From Candidatus Synchoanobacter obligatus (GTDB lineage: Bacteria; Pseudomonadota; Gammaproteobacteria; Comchoanobacterales; Comchoanobacteraceae): DNA of 64,000 nucleotides. The notes under the pieces were generated by a model. It did not search any database, was not told the origin of the DNA, and saw only the letters and a program-made list of their open reading frames with translations. A program made the translations under genes and the position numbers. Shown in pieces: positions 17,490 through 25,495 of this stretch; position 1 is the stretch's first letter; every line of letters begins with the position of its first letter. Where the stretch lies: positions 261,591-325,590 of the forward strand of contig NZ_JAKUDN010000002.1 of the NCBI RefSeq assembly GCF_024259865.1, in the 5' to 3' direction.

Positions 17490-18482
17490 ATGTCTAGAGT
17501 TTTTAGCATGATTCAGCCATCCGGTCGGCTGGGTATCGGGCATTATTTAGGTGCCATAAGGCATTGGGAAGTATTACAAGCGCAAGAGCATGATTGTTTA
17601 TTTGCTATTGCAAATTTGCATGCGATAACGGTTCCTCAAGCGACTGCTGAGCTCAAGCAGCATTCATTAGACTTGGTGGCGTTTTATCTTGCTTGTGGTA
17701 TTGATCCTGAACAGACCACCATTTTTATGCAATCAGATGTGAAGCATCATGCTGAATTGGCATGGATACTTAGCTGTATCACTTCTTTGGGTGAGCTCAA
17801 TCGTATGACCCAGTTCAAGGACAAGTCTCAAAACACCAAAAGGGAGCGTATTGGTGCAGGGCTGCTGTTTTACCCAGCATTAATGGCTGCTGATATTTTG
17901 CTGTATCAAACGAATTTGGTGCCGGTAGGGTCTGATCAAAAACAGCATATTGAAATGACTCGGGATCTTGCTATTCGTTTCAATCAGACCTTTGGGGAAA
18001 CTTTTGTGGTTCCAGAGCCCTATATTGCAGATACAGGGTCACGGATTATGGCATTGGGTGATCCTATGAAGAAAATGTCTAAGTCAGATCAGGACTCAAA
18101 TAACTATATAGCTCTTGAGGACTCAGGACGTTTGATTCAGAAAAAAATTATGCGGGCAGTAACGGATTCGCTGAATAGCTTTTGTTACAACCCTGAGCAG
18201 CAAAAAGGGCTGGCAAACTTAATTGATTTATACGCAGCCTGTAGCCATGAGGATGTTGAAAGTATTGTGGCACGTTATTCTGGCGGGGGCTATGGTCAGT
18301 TCAAAAAAGATTTGGCGCAAATGGTTTCAGGTCGGGTAGAAGAAATATATGCCAATTATGAGCGATATCGGCGTGATACTGCGTATTTGAAAGAAGTATT
18401 GGCACAGGGTGCGATTAATGCCAATGGTATTGCAGATCAAACCTTGGCAGTGGTTCATGAGCGTGTTGGGTTGCTATTATGA
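17490..18482 (+). CDS. trpS: Tryptophanyl-tRNA synthetase
   Basis: This class I synthetase charges tRNA-Trp. It has 330 residues, typical for the bacterial enzyme. The HIGH-like motif is GIGHYLG (15-21) after PSGRL, and the KMSKS loop KKMSKSD lies near residue 195. TIFMQSDVKHHAELAWIL and MTQFKDKS are also conserved. An AAGGTAAGG ribosome site precedes the ATG. Its stop overlaps the sbcB start (ATGA), so sbcB is translationally coupled to it. Confidence 0.97.
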   Translation: MSRVFSMIQPSGRLGIGHYLGAIRHWEVLQAQEHDCLFAIANLHAITVPQATAELKQHSLDLVAFYLACGIDPEQTTIFMQSDVKHHAELAWILSCITSLGELNRMTQFKDKSQNTKRERIGAGLLFYPALMAADILLYQTNLVPVGSDQKQHIEMTRDLAIRFNQTFGETFVVPEPYIADTGSRIMALGDPMKKMSKSDQDSNNYIALEDSGRLIQKKIMRAVTDSLNSFCYNPEQQKGLANLIDLYAACSHEDVESIVARYSGGGYGQFKKDLAQMVSGRVEEIYANYERYRRDTAYLKEVLAQGAINANGIADQTLAVVHERVGLLL

Positions 18483-19864
18483 GCTCATTGCTGATTTATG
18501 ATCTGGAAACCAGTGGTCTAATGATTCTAGATCAGGTGCTACAATTTGCAGCCATTCGTTTAGACCGTCATACGCTAGAAGAAATTGAACGATATAACGT
18601 TGAGGTTGCTTGGCGTCGAGATATGGTTCCTTCAGTAGACGCATATTTGGTCCATCAGTTAGGGGTTGATCGTCCAGGGATTGTCGCAGAGTCTGTCGCT
18701 GTGGTGGAGATGCATCAAGCACTGAATCAGCCAGGAACGATGAGCGGGGGGTATAACACCCTGGGCTTCGATGATGAAATGTTGCGTTTTGCATTTTACC
18801 GAACACTTTTACCACCATATACCCACCAGTATCAGAACCAATGTGGTCGTTTTGATTTGTTGCCAATGGTGGTCTTCTATTACTTATATGCTCCCGATAC
18901 GCTGATATGGCCGAAAAAAGACAATGGCTTGCCAAGCTTTAAGTTGGAGGATTTCAATCGTGAGAACCAATGGGTTGAGGGCCGATCTCATGATGCGATG
19001 AATGATGTAGAGGCAACCGTTGCGATGTTGCGGCATCTTCGGTTGAATAAGCCTATGTGGGACTATTTGTTAGGGTATTTTGATAAGCAAACAGATCAAA
19101 AGCGGGTCAATGATTTAATGGCTCAAGAGGGACGTTATGCCGGGGTAGGGATGATGATTCATTTACGCTTTGGACAGGGTCGCCATTATCAAGCGCCAGT
19201 GCTTCATTTGGGCCCACACCATGTTTATAAAAACCAGTTGGTTTTTTTGAGGCTTGATGAACCATTGGGGGATTTATCTGATGACACTATTATGCCGCTA
19301 ATGGTCAAAAAGAAGCTGGGCGAACCAGGCTTTGTATTGCCATATGTTGACCGTTATACAAAAAATTTGCCTCACGACACAAAAATGATTGTTGATGCCA
19401 ACTTAGAGATGTTGGCCAATGCTGATATTTCTGAGTTTGTGCAGCATTGCCGGCATCAGATGTATGATTCAATAGAGGGCGTTGATTTGGATGCCATGCT
19501 TTATCAACAAAGCTTTTTGTCAAAGGATGAAACGGATTGGTGTACGAGTTTTCATCTTGCACAGAATAAAGGCGCACTACTTGAGCAGCACAGTAACCCC
19601 GTTTTGCAAGAACAGGCTTTGCGGTATTTATGGCGGTTTTTTCCTGAGCAAATCCCTGGGGCATTACAAAGCGCGGCAGAAGTATCCATTAAGAGCTTTG
19701 TGCATCAAGGACTGGACTTCAAAGGACAAGTCAAGCAAACACCACAACAGGCATTATCTCGTATCGATGCGGTTGCTGTTGAGGCGGATAAAGGTTTGCA
19801 AGAAGGCATGATGCAGTTAAAAAATCATGCCCAAACAATCCTTGAGGAGATTGAAGCGCCTTAA
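18479..19864 (+). CDS. sbcB: Exodeoxyribonuclease I (SbcB)
   Basis: This is a 3'-5' exonuclease acting on single-stranded DNA, used in recombination and mismatch repair. At 461 residues it is near the E. coli length (475). DEDDh motifs are visible: IYDLETSGL (Exo I), GGYNTLGFDDEMLRFAFY (Exo II) and SHDAMNDVEATVAML (Exo III). The C-terminal SH3-like and helical domains are recognisable only by size. It overlaps trpS by 4 nt at its start and the convergent greA by 4 nt at its end. Confidence 0.95.
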   Translation: MSSLLIYDLETSGLMILDQVLQFAAIRLDRHTLEEIERYNVEVAWRRDMVPSVDAYLVHQLGVDRPGIVAESVAVVEMHQALNQPGTMSGGYNTLGFDDEMLRFAFYRTLLPPYTHQYQNQCGRFDLLPMVVFYYLYAPDTLIWPKKDNGLPSFKLEDFNRENQWVEGRSHDAMNDVEATVAMLRHLRLNKPMWDYLLGYFDKQTDQKRVNDLMAQEGRYAGVGMMIHLRFGQGRHYQAPVLHLGPHHVYKNQLVFLRLDEPLGDLSDDTIMPLMVKKKLGEPGFVLPYVDRYTKNLPHDTKMIVDANLEMLANADISEFVQHCRHQMYDSIEGVDLDAMLYQQSFLSKDETDWCTSFHLAQNKGALLEQHSNPVLQEQALRYLWRFFPEQIPGALQSAAEVSIKSFVHQGLDFKGQVKQTPQQALSRIDAVAVEADKGLQEGMMQLKNHAQTILEEIEAP

Positions 19865-20334
19865 CTATACCGAATATCCATGATTTCATACTCAATTTGG
19901 CCACTGGGTGTGTCAACCGAAACAGTATCGCCCACTTCTTGACCAATACAGGCTTGTGCCACAGGAGAGCGGTAAGAGATTTTGTTTTGTTCCATATCGG
20001 TTTCTGCCTCGCCAACAAACTGATAAGTTGATTTGTCTTCAGTTTCAATATTTTCAAGTGTGACGATAGCGCCAAAGACAGCTTTATCGGTATTGAGTTT
20101 TGAGGTGTCAATCACTGTACATGATTGAAGTTGAGATTCAATATAGCTAATTTTCGCCTCAAGCAAGCCTTGTTCTTCTTTGGCAGCGTGGTATTCTGCG
20201 TTTTCTTTAAGGTCGCCATGGGCTCGAGCTTCTTCTAATACATGACGGAGTCTTTGTCGCTCAGATGTTTTTAGGGTTTGAAGCTGGCCTCTAAGTAGCG
20301 CTTCCCCTGTTGATGTTAATGGTGACTTTTGCAT
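19861..20334 (-). CDS. greA: Transcript cleavage factor GreA
   Basis: GreA rescues backtracked RNA polymerase by stimulating transcript cleavage. Its 157 residues have the N-terminal coiled coil with the acidic tip (ARAHGDLKENAEYHAAKEEQ) and the C-terminal FKBP-like domain (SYRSPVAQACIGQEVGDTV, then QIEYEIMDIRY). The tip acidic residues D and E are present, so it should be active. It is monocistronic and convergent with sbcB. Confidence 0.96.
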   Translation of the reverse strand: MQKSPLTSTGEALLRGQLQTLKTSERQRLRHVLEEARAHGDLKENAEYHAAKEEQGLLEAKISYIESQLQSCTVIDTSKLNTDKAVFGAIVTLENIETEDKSTYQFVGEAETDMEQNKISYRSPVAQACIGQEVGDTVSVDTPSGQIEYEIMDIRYS

Positions 20335-20469
20335 GTTATACCAAATTTTAAAGAAGATATTTTAGCACCTTATCTGTGAAGGCTCAAGATGTTGTTGGAT
20401 ATCTCTGTAACTTTTCTGTCTTTTTTATAGAATGTGCTATAATAAAGCATAACAATGAGGAAAATTGAG

Positions 20470-20751
20470 ATGAAAGAGATTGAACAATTATTAAATAAGT
20501 TACCGTTGGCTCAATTGCAATCAAACATTTGCTTGGATTGTGATGGGGCGCAGTTGTATGTTGATGGAACCAATGGTTCTTTGTCAACGGTTGAGGTTCG
20601 TGATGTTGACGCTGTGATTCATGTTTCTCAAGAGCATTTGTTGGCGATTTTGCATGGTGATGAAAGTGCAGTGGGGTTGTTTACTTCAGGGCAGATTACG
20701 ATTGATGGTGATGTGTCAATTGCTTTTCGATTAAAAGATATTTTAGGCTAG
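20470..20751 (+). CDS. Small SCP2 sterol-carrier-domain protein
   Basis: This 93-residue protein consists of a single SCP2 domain. The tail LFTSGQITIDGDVSIAFRLKDIL and the preceding DAVIHVSQEHLLAILHGDE follow the SCP2 pattern. SCP2 domains bind lipids or hydrophobic molecules; in proteobacteria some (UbiJ, UbiT) help ubiquinone synthesis. Length and the lack of a UbiJ-type C-terminal helix make a specific assignment unsafe. ATG 20470 is preferred to ATG 20455. A TATAAT box (20439-20444) upstream may be its -10, without a good -35. Confidence 0.8.
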   Translation: MKEIEQLLNKLPLAQLQSNICLDCDGAQLYVDGTNGSLSTVEVRDVDAVIHVSQEHLLAILHGDESAVGLFTSGQITIDGDVSIAFRLKDILG

Positions 20752-20775
20752 TCTGATATTCATTTAGGGATAAAC

Positions 20776-20889
20776 ATGTTAAATGTTGATAGCAATTCTA
20801 AGCGCCTGACCATTTTATATTTGGCATTGCTATTAATAGGTATTTTATCTTTTGTAACGATTGCTAGTCAAATAAGGTTGCCTTTTTAG
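20776..20889 (+). CDS. Small single-span membrane protein (37 aa), hypothetical
   Basis: An ATG at 20776 follows AGGGA with 5-nt spacing and opens a 37-codon frame. The product has a polar N-terminus (MLNVDSNSKR) and one hydrophobic helix (about residues 11-31), ending in QIRLPF. It lies 24 bp after the SCP2 gene, so it is probably co-transcribed. No family is recognised. Evidence is the ribosome site, the single-span build and the position, so it is moderate only. Confidence 0.45.
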   Translation: MLNVDSNSKRLTILYLALLLIGILSFVTIASQIRLPF

Positions 20890-20932
20890 ACCGACTTTAT
20901 TATCATCGGATCAATAAAAAATTAGGATGATG

Positions 20933-21439
20933 ATGGTTGTTTTAAGAATACCGAGGGCTCCTGCCCATCATGTTAGCAGGGATGGGCAAAGAGAGGAGGC
21001 ACTTAAGCAGGCAGTGGCGCGTGTTTTTGTGTTTGGGGCTGGCTTCTTATTTTGCCGATTTTTAACTCCTGGAGCCTTAAGATTTATGGATACCCTGCTG
21101 CTGTCTAGATTATTGGATCGTTTAGAAGGAAGCACTGTGACACAAAGACATTTAGGCGCGTTAGTACTGGCGGCAGGGCATTCAGCTTTCTTGTATTTTC
21201 AGGAAGAGCCTTCACAAAGAGGGTTAAGGGCTGTCACTACTCAGTTTGTTGCCACCTACCTTGTCGCAAATGGATTGGTGGGACATCCCTTGTTAAGGTT
21301 TCAACGTGTGTTGTTCAGAGCAAGCATTAACCTTTTGAACCAGCAGCCTAAAGCTTGTGCTACTGTTTTTGCTGGAGTCTGGTTGCTCGAATATGAGCAG
21401 AATATTCAACGAGGGCCATTTGAGGCTATGGATTCTTGA
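20933..21439 (+). CDS. Hypothetical protein with helical hydrophobic segments
   Basis: The protein is about 168 residues, with ATG 20933 favoured because AGG (20924-20926) then has good spacing; ATGs at 20927 and 20930 are alternatives. The sequence is Arg- and Leu-rich, with hydrophobic segments near residues 30-45, 80-95 and 135-150. Short stretches such as HLGALVLAAGHSAFLYF could be membrane-embedded. I recognise no domain. It precedes the secreted beta-helix-like gene by 93 bp and may not belong to the peptide cluster. Confidence 0.6.
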   Translation: MVVLRIPRAPAHHVSRDGQREEALKQAVARVFVFGAGFLFCRFLTPGALRFMDTLLLSRLLDRLEGSTVTQRHLGALVLAAGHSAFLYFQEEPSQRGLRAVTTQFVATYLVANGLVGHPLLRFQRVLFRASINLLNQQPKACATVFAGVWLLEYEQNIQRGPFEAMDS

Positions 21440-21532
21440 TTAATCGTTGGTTGTTATGAATGAGGTGGAAAACGGTATTGGTGGGAGGCATTTAGTTTGC
21501 TATTTTGCTGTTAGTTTATATGGAGAGTGCTA

Positions 21533-21970
21533 TTGAATAATCCGCGTTGGATAATGCCGGTTTTGGGTGTGTGTGTCTTTTTGTCAACGGCGCATTCAGG
21601 GCAAACATATTATGGTGGTATTTCGCTGGAAAACACAACCATTGAGTCTCCCGTTAAAGTTTATGGCTTTGCCTGTTTTAAAGGAGTTGCTTTTGATAAG
21701 GAGGTTGATGTCTATGGGTCATTAACGGCATCTGGCAGTCATTTTTATGACGATGTCAAAGTGGTGGGGTCATCCGTTGAGTTTTCGTCCAATATCATTG
21801 AGGGTAACGTGACGATTATTAATTATTTAAAACGGCCAAGGTTGGTGTTAAAAAATACTGAGATTCATGGAAAAGTTATTTTTCGAGGCTTGAAAAAAGG
21901 TATTGTTGAAAAGGACGCTTCAAGCCATCTAGGCCAGGGGGTAGAAAATGGGGATGTATGTGATGCTTAA
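21533..21970 (+). CDS. Secreted beta-helix-like (bactofilin-like repeat) protein, hypothetical
   Basis: The frame opens at TTG 21533 behind GGAGAG with 5-nt spacing; a GTG at 21527 is too close to that site. It encodes about 145 residues, with a signal peptide (MNNPRWIMPVLGVCVFLSTAHS). The mature part repeats short beta units: VKVYGFACFKGVAFDKEVDVY, then LTASGSHFYDDVKVVGSSVEF and NIIEGNVTI. Such runs suggest a right-handed beta-helix or bactofilin-like fold. The last codons overlap the 48-residue peptide gene by 8 nt, so it is likely part of that operon. Function unknown. Confidence 0.65.
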   Translation: MNNPRWIMPVLGVCVFLSTAHSGQTYYGGISLENTTIESPVKVYGFACFKGVAFDKEVDVYGSLTASGSHFYDDVKVVGSSVEFSSNIIEGNVTIINYLKRPRLVLKNTEIHGKVIFRGLKKGIVEKDASSHLGQGVENGDVCDA

Positions 21971-22109
21971 TAAGTTTGCCAGAATAGAACTAAACCAAGA
22001 GTTGCTTCAGGCCTCTAGAGGAGATAAGCAGTCGAGTAAAGACGGTAAAGATGGCAAGGAGGGTAAGGATGATATTAGTGCCGCGCCCGATACTGGAGGT
22101 TGGGTCTAA
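21963..22109 (+). CDS. Candidate RiPP (graspetide-like) precursor peptide
   Basis: ATG 21963 follows GGGGA with 8-nt spacing and encodes 48 residues. The N-terminal part (MLNKFARIELNQELLQAS) is helix-like. Its FARIEL resembles the FARFL element of microviridin leaders. The C-terminal part has a KDGKDGKEGKDD block (residues 26-37) ending in APDTGGWV. Alternating Lys and Asp/Glu residues are the kind of side chains that graspetide ligases join as amides. The stop TAA overlaps the ATG of the ATP-grasp gene (TAATG), so the pair is coupled. No such peptide family is known to me, so the role is inferred. Confidence 0.6.
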   Translation: MLNKFARIELNQELLQASRGDKQSSKDGKDGKEGKDDISAAPDTGGWV

Positions 22110-22942
22110 TGGCTTCATTGCTGGTGGGTGTGGCTTCAGATCCAGTGCTACAACATTTTTATCAACAGCGTTATGTGCGGCAAGATAAGAGGATACTATT
22201 TATCAACACCAATAGAATCAATCAAGATATTCAGCTTTCAGAGAGTGGCTGGCAGTTTCCTTGTGGCGGGCAGCTGTTGCATGAGGATGTAACTGCAGTT
22301 TACAATCGCATGTTATCGTATCATGAAGACAATATGATGATCTGTTATTTAAATTGGTTAATGGATGAATATTATCCTAATGTTATTAATCGACCTAAAG
22401 ATACGTTGACAAATTTCTCAAAGTTATGGCAGTTGCAGAAGGCAAAAGACTTAGGGTTTACTGTTCCACAAACTCAAGTTTATGCTAACCATAGTATTAA
22501 AAGCATCAGAGGTTGTGACTACATCTACAAATCCATTAGCTCTTTGCGTTCGATTGTGGATCATGTCGATGGTAATAGGCAGCATCAGGTTCATGAGCCT
22601 GTTGTTTTTCAGAAAGACCAGGGACGGTGTAATATTCGTGTTCATGTGTTGGGTGGGGCATGTTTTGCTCAGGAGATTGTTTCAGATAGCGTGGATTATC
22701 GTTATGATCTAAACGTAAGGCCTGCAACGAGGTTCAATTTGCCGTCTTATTTATTGAGGCTGTGTCAAAGGTTGGCTCAGGAAATGAACTTATATTTTTC
22801 TGGGATTGATTTTGTGTTGATGAAAGGTGAGTATTACTTCTTAGAAATTAATCCGTCCCCAGGTTATTCTTATTATGAGAAGCAGATGGTCGGGTCGCCT
22901 ATTAGTCAAATGTTGTATAGGTATTTGTGTCAAGATGGATAA
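22109..22942 (+). CDS. ATP-grasp ligase, graspetide-synthetase-like
   Basis: The 277-residue protein starts at ATG 22109 with GGAGG 9 nt upstream. A pre-ATP-grasp domain (about 1-95) is followed by NRPKDTLTNFSKLWQLQKA and LGFTVPQTQVY, the region that binds ATP and peptide in MvdD-like ligases. The C-terminal part has RCNIRVHVLGG and GIDFVLMKGEYYFLEINPSP. The acidic residues D, E and N needed for Mg-ATP are therefore kept. The order matches graspetide (microviridin-type) synthetases, which form ester or amide links in peptides. Substrate is inferred from the peptide gene next to it. It could instead be another carboxylate-amine ligase. Confidence 0.72.
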   Translation: MASLLVGVASDPVLQHFYQQRYVRQDKRILFINTNRINQDIQLSESGWQFPCGGQLLHEDVTAVYNRMLSYHEDNMMICYLNWLMDEYYPNVINRPKDTLTNFSKLWQLQKAKDLGFTVPQTQVYANHSIKSIRGCDYIYKSISSLRSIVDHVDGNRQHQVHEPVVFQKDQGRCNIRVHVLGGACFAQEIVSDSVDYRYDLNVRPATRFNLPSYLLRLCQRLAQEMNLYFSGIDFVLMKGEYYFLEINPSPGYSYYEKQMVGSPISQMLYRYLCQDG

Positions 22943-23723
22943 GTGGGTTATTTTACATGCGGGGTCGCGTTTTTCAATGATCTTAGGGAAGGTTTTGGGG
23001 AAGTCTGTTTATATGGTTGATATAGACACCCTCGTGAATGAAACTCAGGTTCATGTTAGTTTGGGGGCGCAGGATCAGCATGCTTGGTCGGTTAATGGGC
23101 ATATCATTAGTAATTTTTGTGAGCGGATATTATTTCAAGAGGTTTTTTATCGTTTTGATAAATCCTTAAGGCATTATGAGCGTCAAGATAAAATGTATGT
23201 CCAATTTTGTTGGCAGGCATATTTGCTGAGTTTGTTTTCTCAGACGCGATTGGTGTTGAATCCTGTGACGCCGCAAACACTGACGGTGTCTCAATACCAG
23301 TTTCCTAGACTGCTAGCTATTGCGGAATCAAAAGGGCTTCGAGTGCCTCGCTACGAAATTGGCAGGAAAGATAAAAATGGTTATCTGCCTGTAGACTCAT
23401 TGTGGTTTCATCCTTACCGTAAGTGTACAGCGCCAAGCATCATGAATGTGTCTTTAGATGGAGCTGTTTGGGAAATTATTCGCTTTGTGCGCTATGATGC
23501 TGGTTTTTTGGTCACATGGCCTGCATTGCCAGGAGAGGTTCATGAGCAGCTTCTTCAGGTTTGTAATGATTTAGGTATTTACTTGGGAGAAGCATATTTT
23601 CGTGTTGATATTGAGTGGACGTTTTATGGGCTCTGCCCTCAGCTTCAAGCCAGTGATGTCGATGATGATGTGTTGACTGAAATTGCGCACTGTATTAGAG
23701 ATTTAGGAAATGGAGTATTATAG
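22935..23723 (+). CDS. Second ATP-grasp-like protein, metal-binding residues lost
   Basis: The 262-residue protein starts at ATG 22935, overlapping the previous gene by 8 nt. The central stretch LVLNPVTPQTLTVSQYQFPRL followed by LRVPRYEIG aligns by eye with NVINRPKDTLTNFSK and FTVPQTQVY of the first ATP-grasp. The C-terminus reads YFRVDIEWTFYGLCPQLQAS where active enzymes have the LEINP motif. The Glu and Asn ligands for Mg are replaced. It may therefore be an inactive partner, for example for peptide recognition, as in paired ATP-grasp systems. Function inferred. Confidence 0.6.
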   Translation: MDKWVILHAGSRFSMILGKVLGKSVYMVDIDTLVNETQVHVSLGAQDQHAWSVNGHIISNFCERILFQEVFYRFDKSLRHYERQDKMYVQFCWQAYLLSLFSQTRLVLNPVTPQTLTVSQYQFPRLLAIAESKGLRVPRYEIGRKDKNGYLPVDSLWFHPYRKCTAPSIMNVSLDGAVWEIIRFVRYDAGFLVTWPALPGEVHEQLLQVCNDLGIYLGEAYFRVDIEWTFYGLCPQLQASDVDDDVLTEIAHCIRDLGNGVL

Positions 23724-23820
23724 TGCCTAGGCGGTGTTATATTAAAAGAAATAAACGGCCATAATTTTTGTCAAATAAATATATGGCGTTAAAACTAGAA
23801 GAATTAAAAAAGAGAAAAAA

Positions 23821-24375
23821 ATGCAAAATGATGATGATATGAATGTGCCGCGAGAAATTCCCGTACCCAAAGAGCCTGTAGAGGGTTTGGAGGATACTTC
23901 TAAGGAGGCGGGAGCAGACATTGCAGAAGGTCCTGAAGCACCGTTACAAATGGAGCTTCAAGATCTCAGTGTCCTTTCTGTTTATAAGCTGATAAAAGAC
24001 CTTGACTTTCAGAAGCAACAGGCACTATTTGATGAATTATCGGCATTAGAGGCGCATGACGGTTTGTCTCGAGCTGATTTGAGCTTGATCTACCGTTTTA
24101 AATCGATGCTTTGTTTGGGTCTTGGAGATAGCATTGGTTGTGTGGTTGGCGTATCTAGGTCGATGGTCAAAGGGGTGGCAGCATTTTTTACTTATGACCA
24201 AAGTATATCTAGAGAGATAACAGGTCCTATTGGGCGTAGCGTTACTGGTTTAAAGAAAGAGGTAGTGGATGAGGGCCTCAGGGCGAATCAATCTATAGAA
24301 GAGGTTGAAGCAATACGAAGTACCAAAGACATGTTTGATGTTAAAGATGATGACATTCATTTGCCCAAACCTTGA
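23821..24375 (+). CDS. Hypothetical acidic protein, downstream of the ATP-grasp pair
   Basis: The 184-residue protein has an acidic, Pro-rich N-terminus (about 1-45) and a mostly helical middle (DLSVLSVYKLIKDLDF onward). A short glycine-rich hydrophobic stretch (CLGLGDSIGCVVGVS) and an acidic end ending LPKP follow. No signal peptide or known domain is visible. A weak promoter-like pair (TTGTCA, 16 bp, TAAAAC) lies 26-53 bp upstream. It may be a cluster member or a separate gene. The acidic, low-complexity N-terminus could fit a Dot/Icm effector, but that is a guess. Confidence 0.55.
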   Translation: MQNDDDMNVPREIPVPKEPVEGLEDTSKEAGADIAEGPEAPLQMELQDLSVLSVYKLIKDLDFQKQQALFDELSALEAHDGLSRADLSLIYRFKSMLCLGLGDSIGCVVGVSRSMVKGVAAFFTYDQSISREITGPIGRSVTGLKKEVVDEGLRANQSIEEVEAIRSTKDMFDVKDDDIHLPKP

Positions 24376-24380
24376 CGGGA

Positions 24381-24926
24381 CTACTGTTTCTCTATGTCTA
24401 AAATGTGACCTTTTGAGCTAACTTCTTCATCGTCAATATAGTATGAGAATTGGCAATCACAGGGGTCGCTGTGAGGGCTGAGACAGTTGAGAATTGATCG
24501 ACTGGGTACGTCTTCCCAATAAGCAGTAGTTGGCTGTGATATTAATGGTGAGATGGTAAGTTGAACAGGGAACTCTGTGGGGTCTGACGGTTGATATATG
24601 CAATAGATACGGCCAACACCAATACCTTTCCATTGTGCGCCTTTAAAGTGGCTTATGCCTTCAGAAAAAGACTCTTGGAAGCTTTGCCAGCCGCTATCGG
24701 TTTTCCATTTCATGCCAGACCGATACAGCTCCTTGGCAGAGGGGCAGGTATAGCGATTGGTTTGTTCTTGTTGTTTTTTGGGTAAGCAAGTAGGCGGGGG
24801 GCCGGGCCGAATAGTCACAATATCTTCGGAGACTTTTTTCTTAGGAGGAGGGGACGAGAATAAATCCCATGCAAAAGCTGAGGAGGATAAACCAATAAGT
24901 ATGCCAATATGGAGAAAACGTCGCAT
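24381..24926 (-). CDS. Putative exported protein of unknown function
   Basis: The 181-residue protein has a signal peptide (MRRFLHIGILIGLSSSAFA) and six cysteines in the mature part, likely paired as disulfides in the periplasm. A proline-rich segment (SSPPPKKK) follows cleavage. The central part contains ISHFKGAQWKGIGVGRIYC, an unusual motif. The last third includes CDCQFSYYIDD. The DsbA-like protein at 7 kb could fold it. I have the impression of similar small Cys-containing exported proteins in Legionellales but cannot name a family. Confidence 0.6.
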   Translation of the reverse strand: MRRFLHIGILIGLSSSAFAWDLFSSPPPKKKVSEDIVTIRPGPPPTCLPKKQQEQTNRYTCPSAKELYRSGMKWKTDSGWQSFQESFSEGISHFKGAQWKGIGVGRIYCIYQPSDPTEFPVQLTISPLISQPTTAYWEDVPSRSILNCLSPHSDPCDCQFSYYIDDEEVSSKGHILDIEKQ

Positions 24927-24976
24927 GGTAAATTCCGATATGTTTGAAAAATTATATCGTATTTTATGAAGTGATG

Positions 24977-25495
24977 CTAGTAGCTGCCAAACATATACCC
25001 GCAGATTAGGATAGAGGCGATAAAGCCAGCAAGGTCTGCGATTAGTCCGACGGTTATAGCGTGGCGATAGTGTTTGACTTTGATGGCACCAAAGTATACG
25101 GCAATGACATAGAATGTGGTTTCAGTACTGCCAAGGATGGTTGCTGCAGTGCGTGCGCCAAGAGAGTCAGGACCATATTTATCAATAATATCGATGAGTA
25201 CGGCAATGGTTCCTGAGCCAGTTATTGGTCGGATAAGGGCCAGTGGAATGATTTCAGGGGGGTAGTCATGGAATGGGAGGATGTCTTGTAGAATGGTAAA
25301 AAAACCTGATGCTTGAAGCATCTCAATAGCAAGAAACATTCCAATGATGAAAGGCATGATATTGATGATAATATTAAACCCCTGCTTGCCGCCGGTAATA
25401 AAGCTTTCAAATATGGGCACTCTCTTGATAAGCCCTATAAGCGGGATACCAAGGATAATGCTTAAAAGCGCAATATTGGATATAAGTTGAATCAT
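24977..25495 (-). CDS. SpmB-like membrane protein (nucleoside-recognition/Gate domain)
   Basis: The 172-residue integral membrane protein has conserved segments: NIMPFIIGMFLAIEMLQASG, IRPITGSGTIAVLIDI and GSTETTFYVIAVYFGA. They match the Bacillus spore maturation protein SpmB and its proteobacterial homologues. Polar residues inside the helices (Arg-Pro-Ile-Thr-Gly-Ser, Ser-Thr-Glu-Thr-Thr) are typical of Gate domains. Its ATG overlaps the spmA stop by 4 nt. Function outside Bacillus is uncertain; a transport role is inferred. Confidence 0.87.
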   Translation of the reverse strand: MIQLISNIALLSIILGIPLIGLIKRVPIFESFITGGKQGFNIIINIMPFIIGMFLAIEMLQASGFFTILQDILPFHDYPPEIIPLALIRPITGSGTIAVLIDIIDKYGPDSLGARTAATILGSTETTFYVIAVYFGAIKVKHYRHAITVGLIADLAGFIASILICGYMFGSY

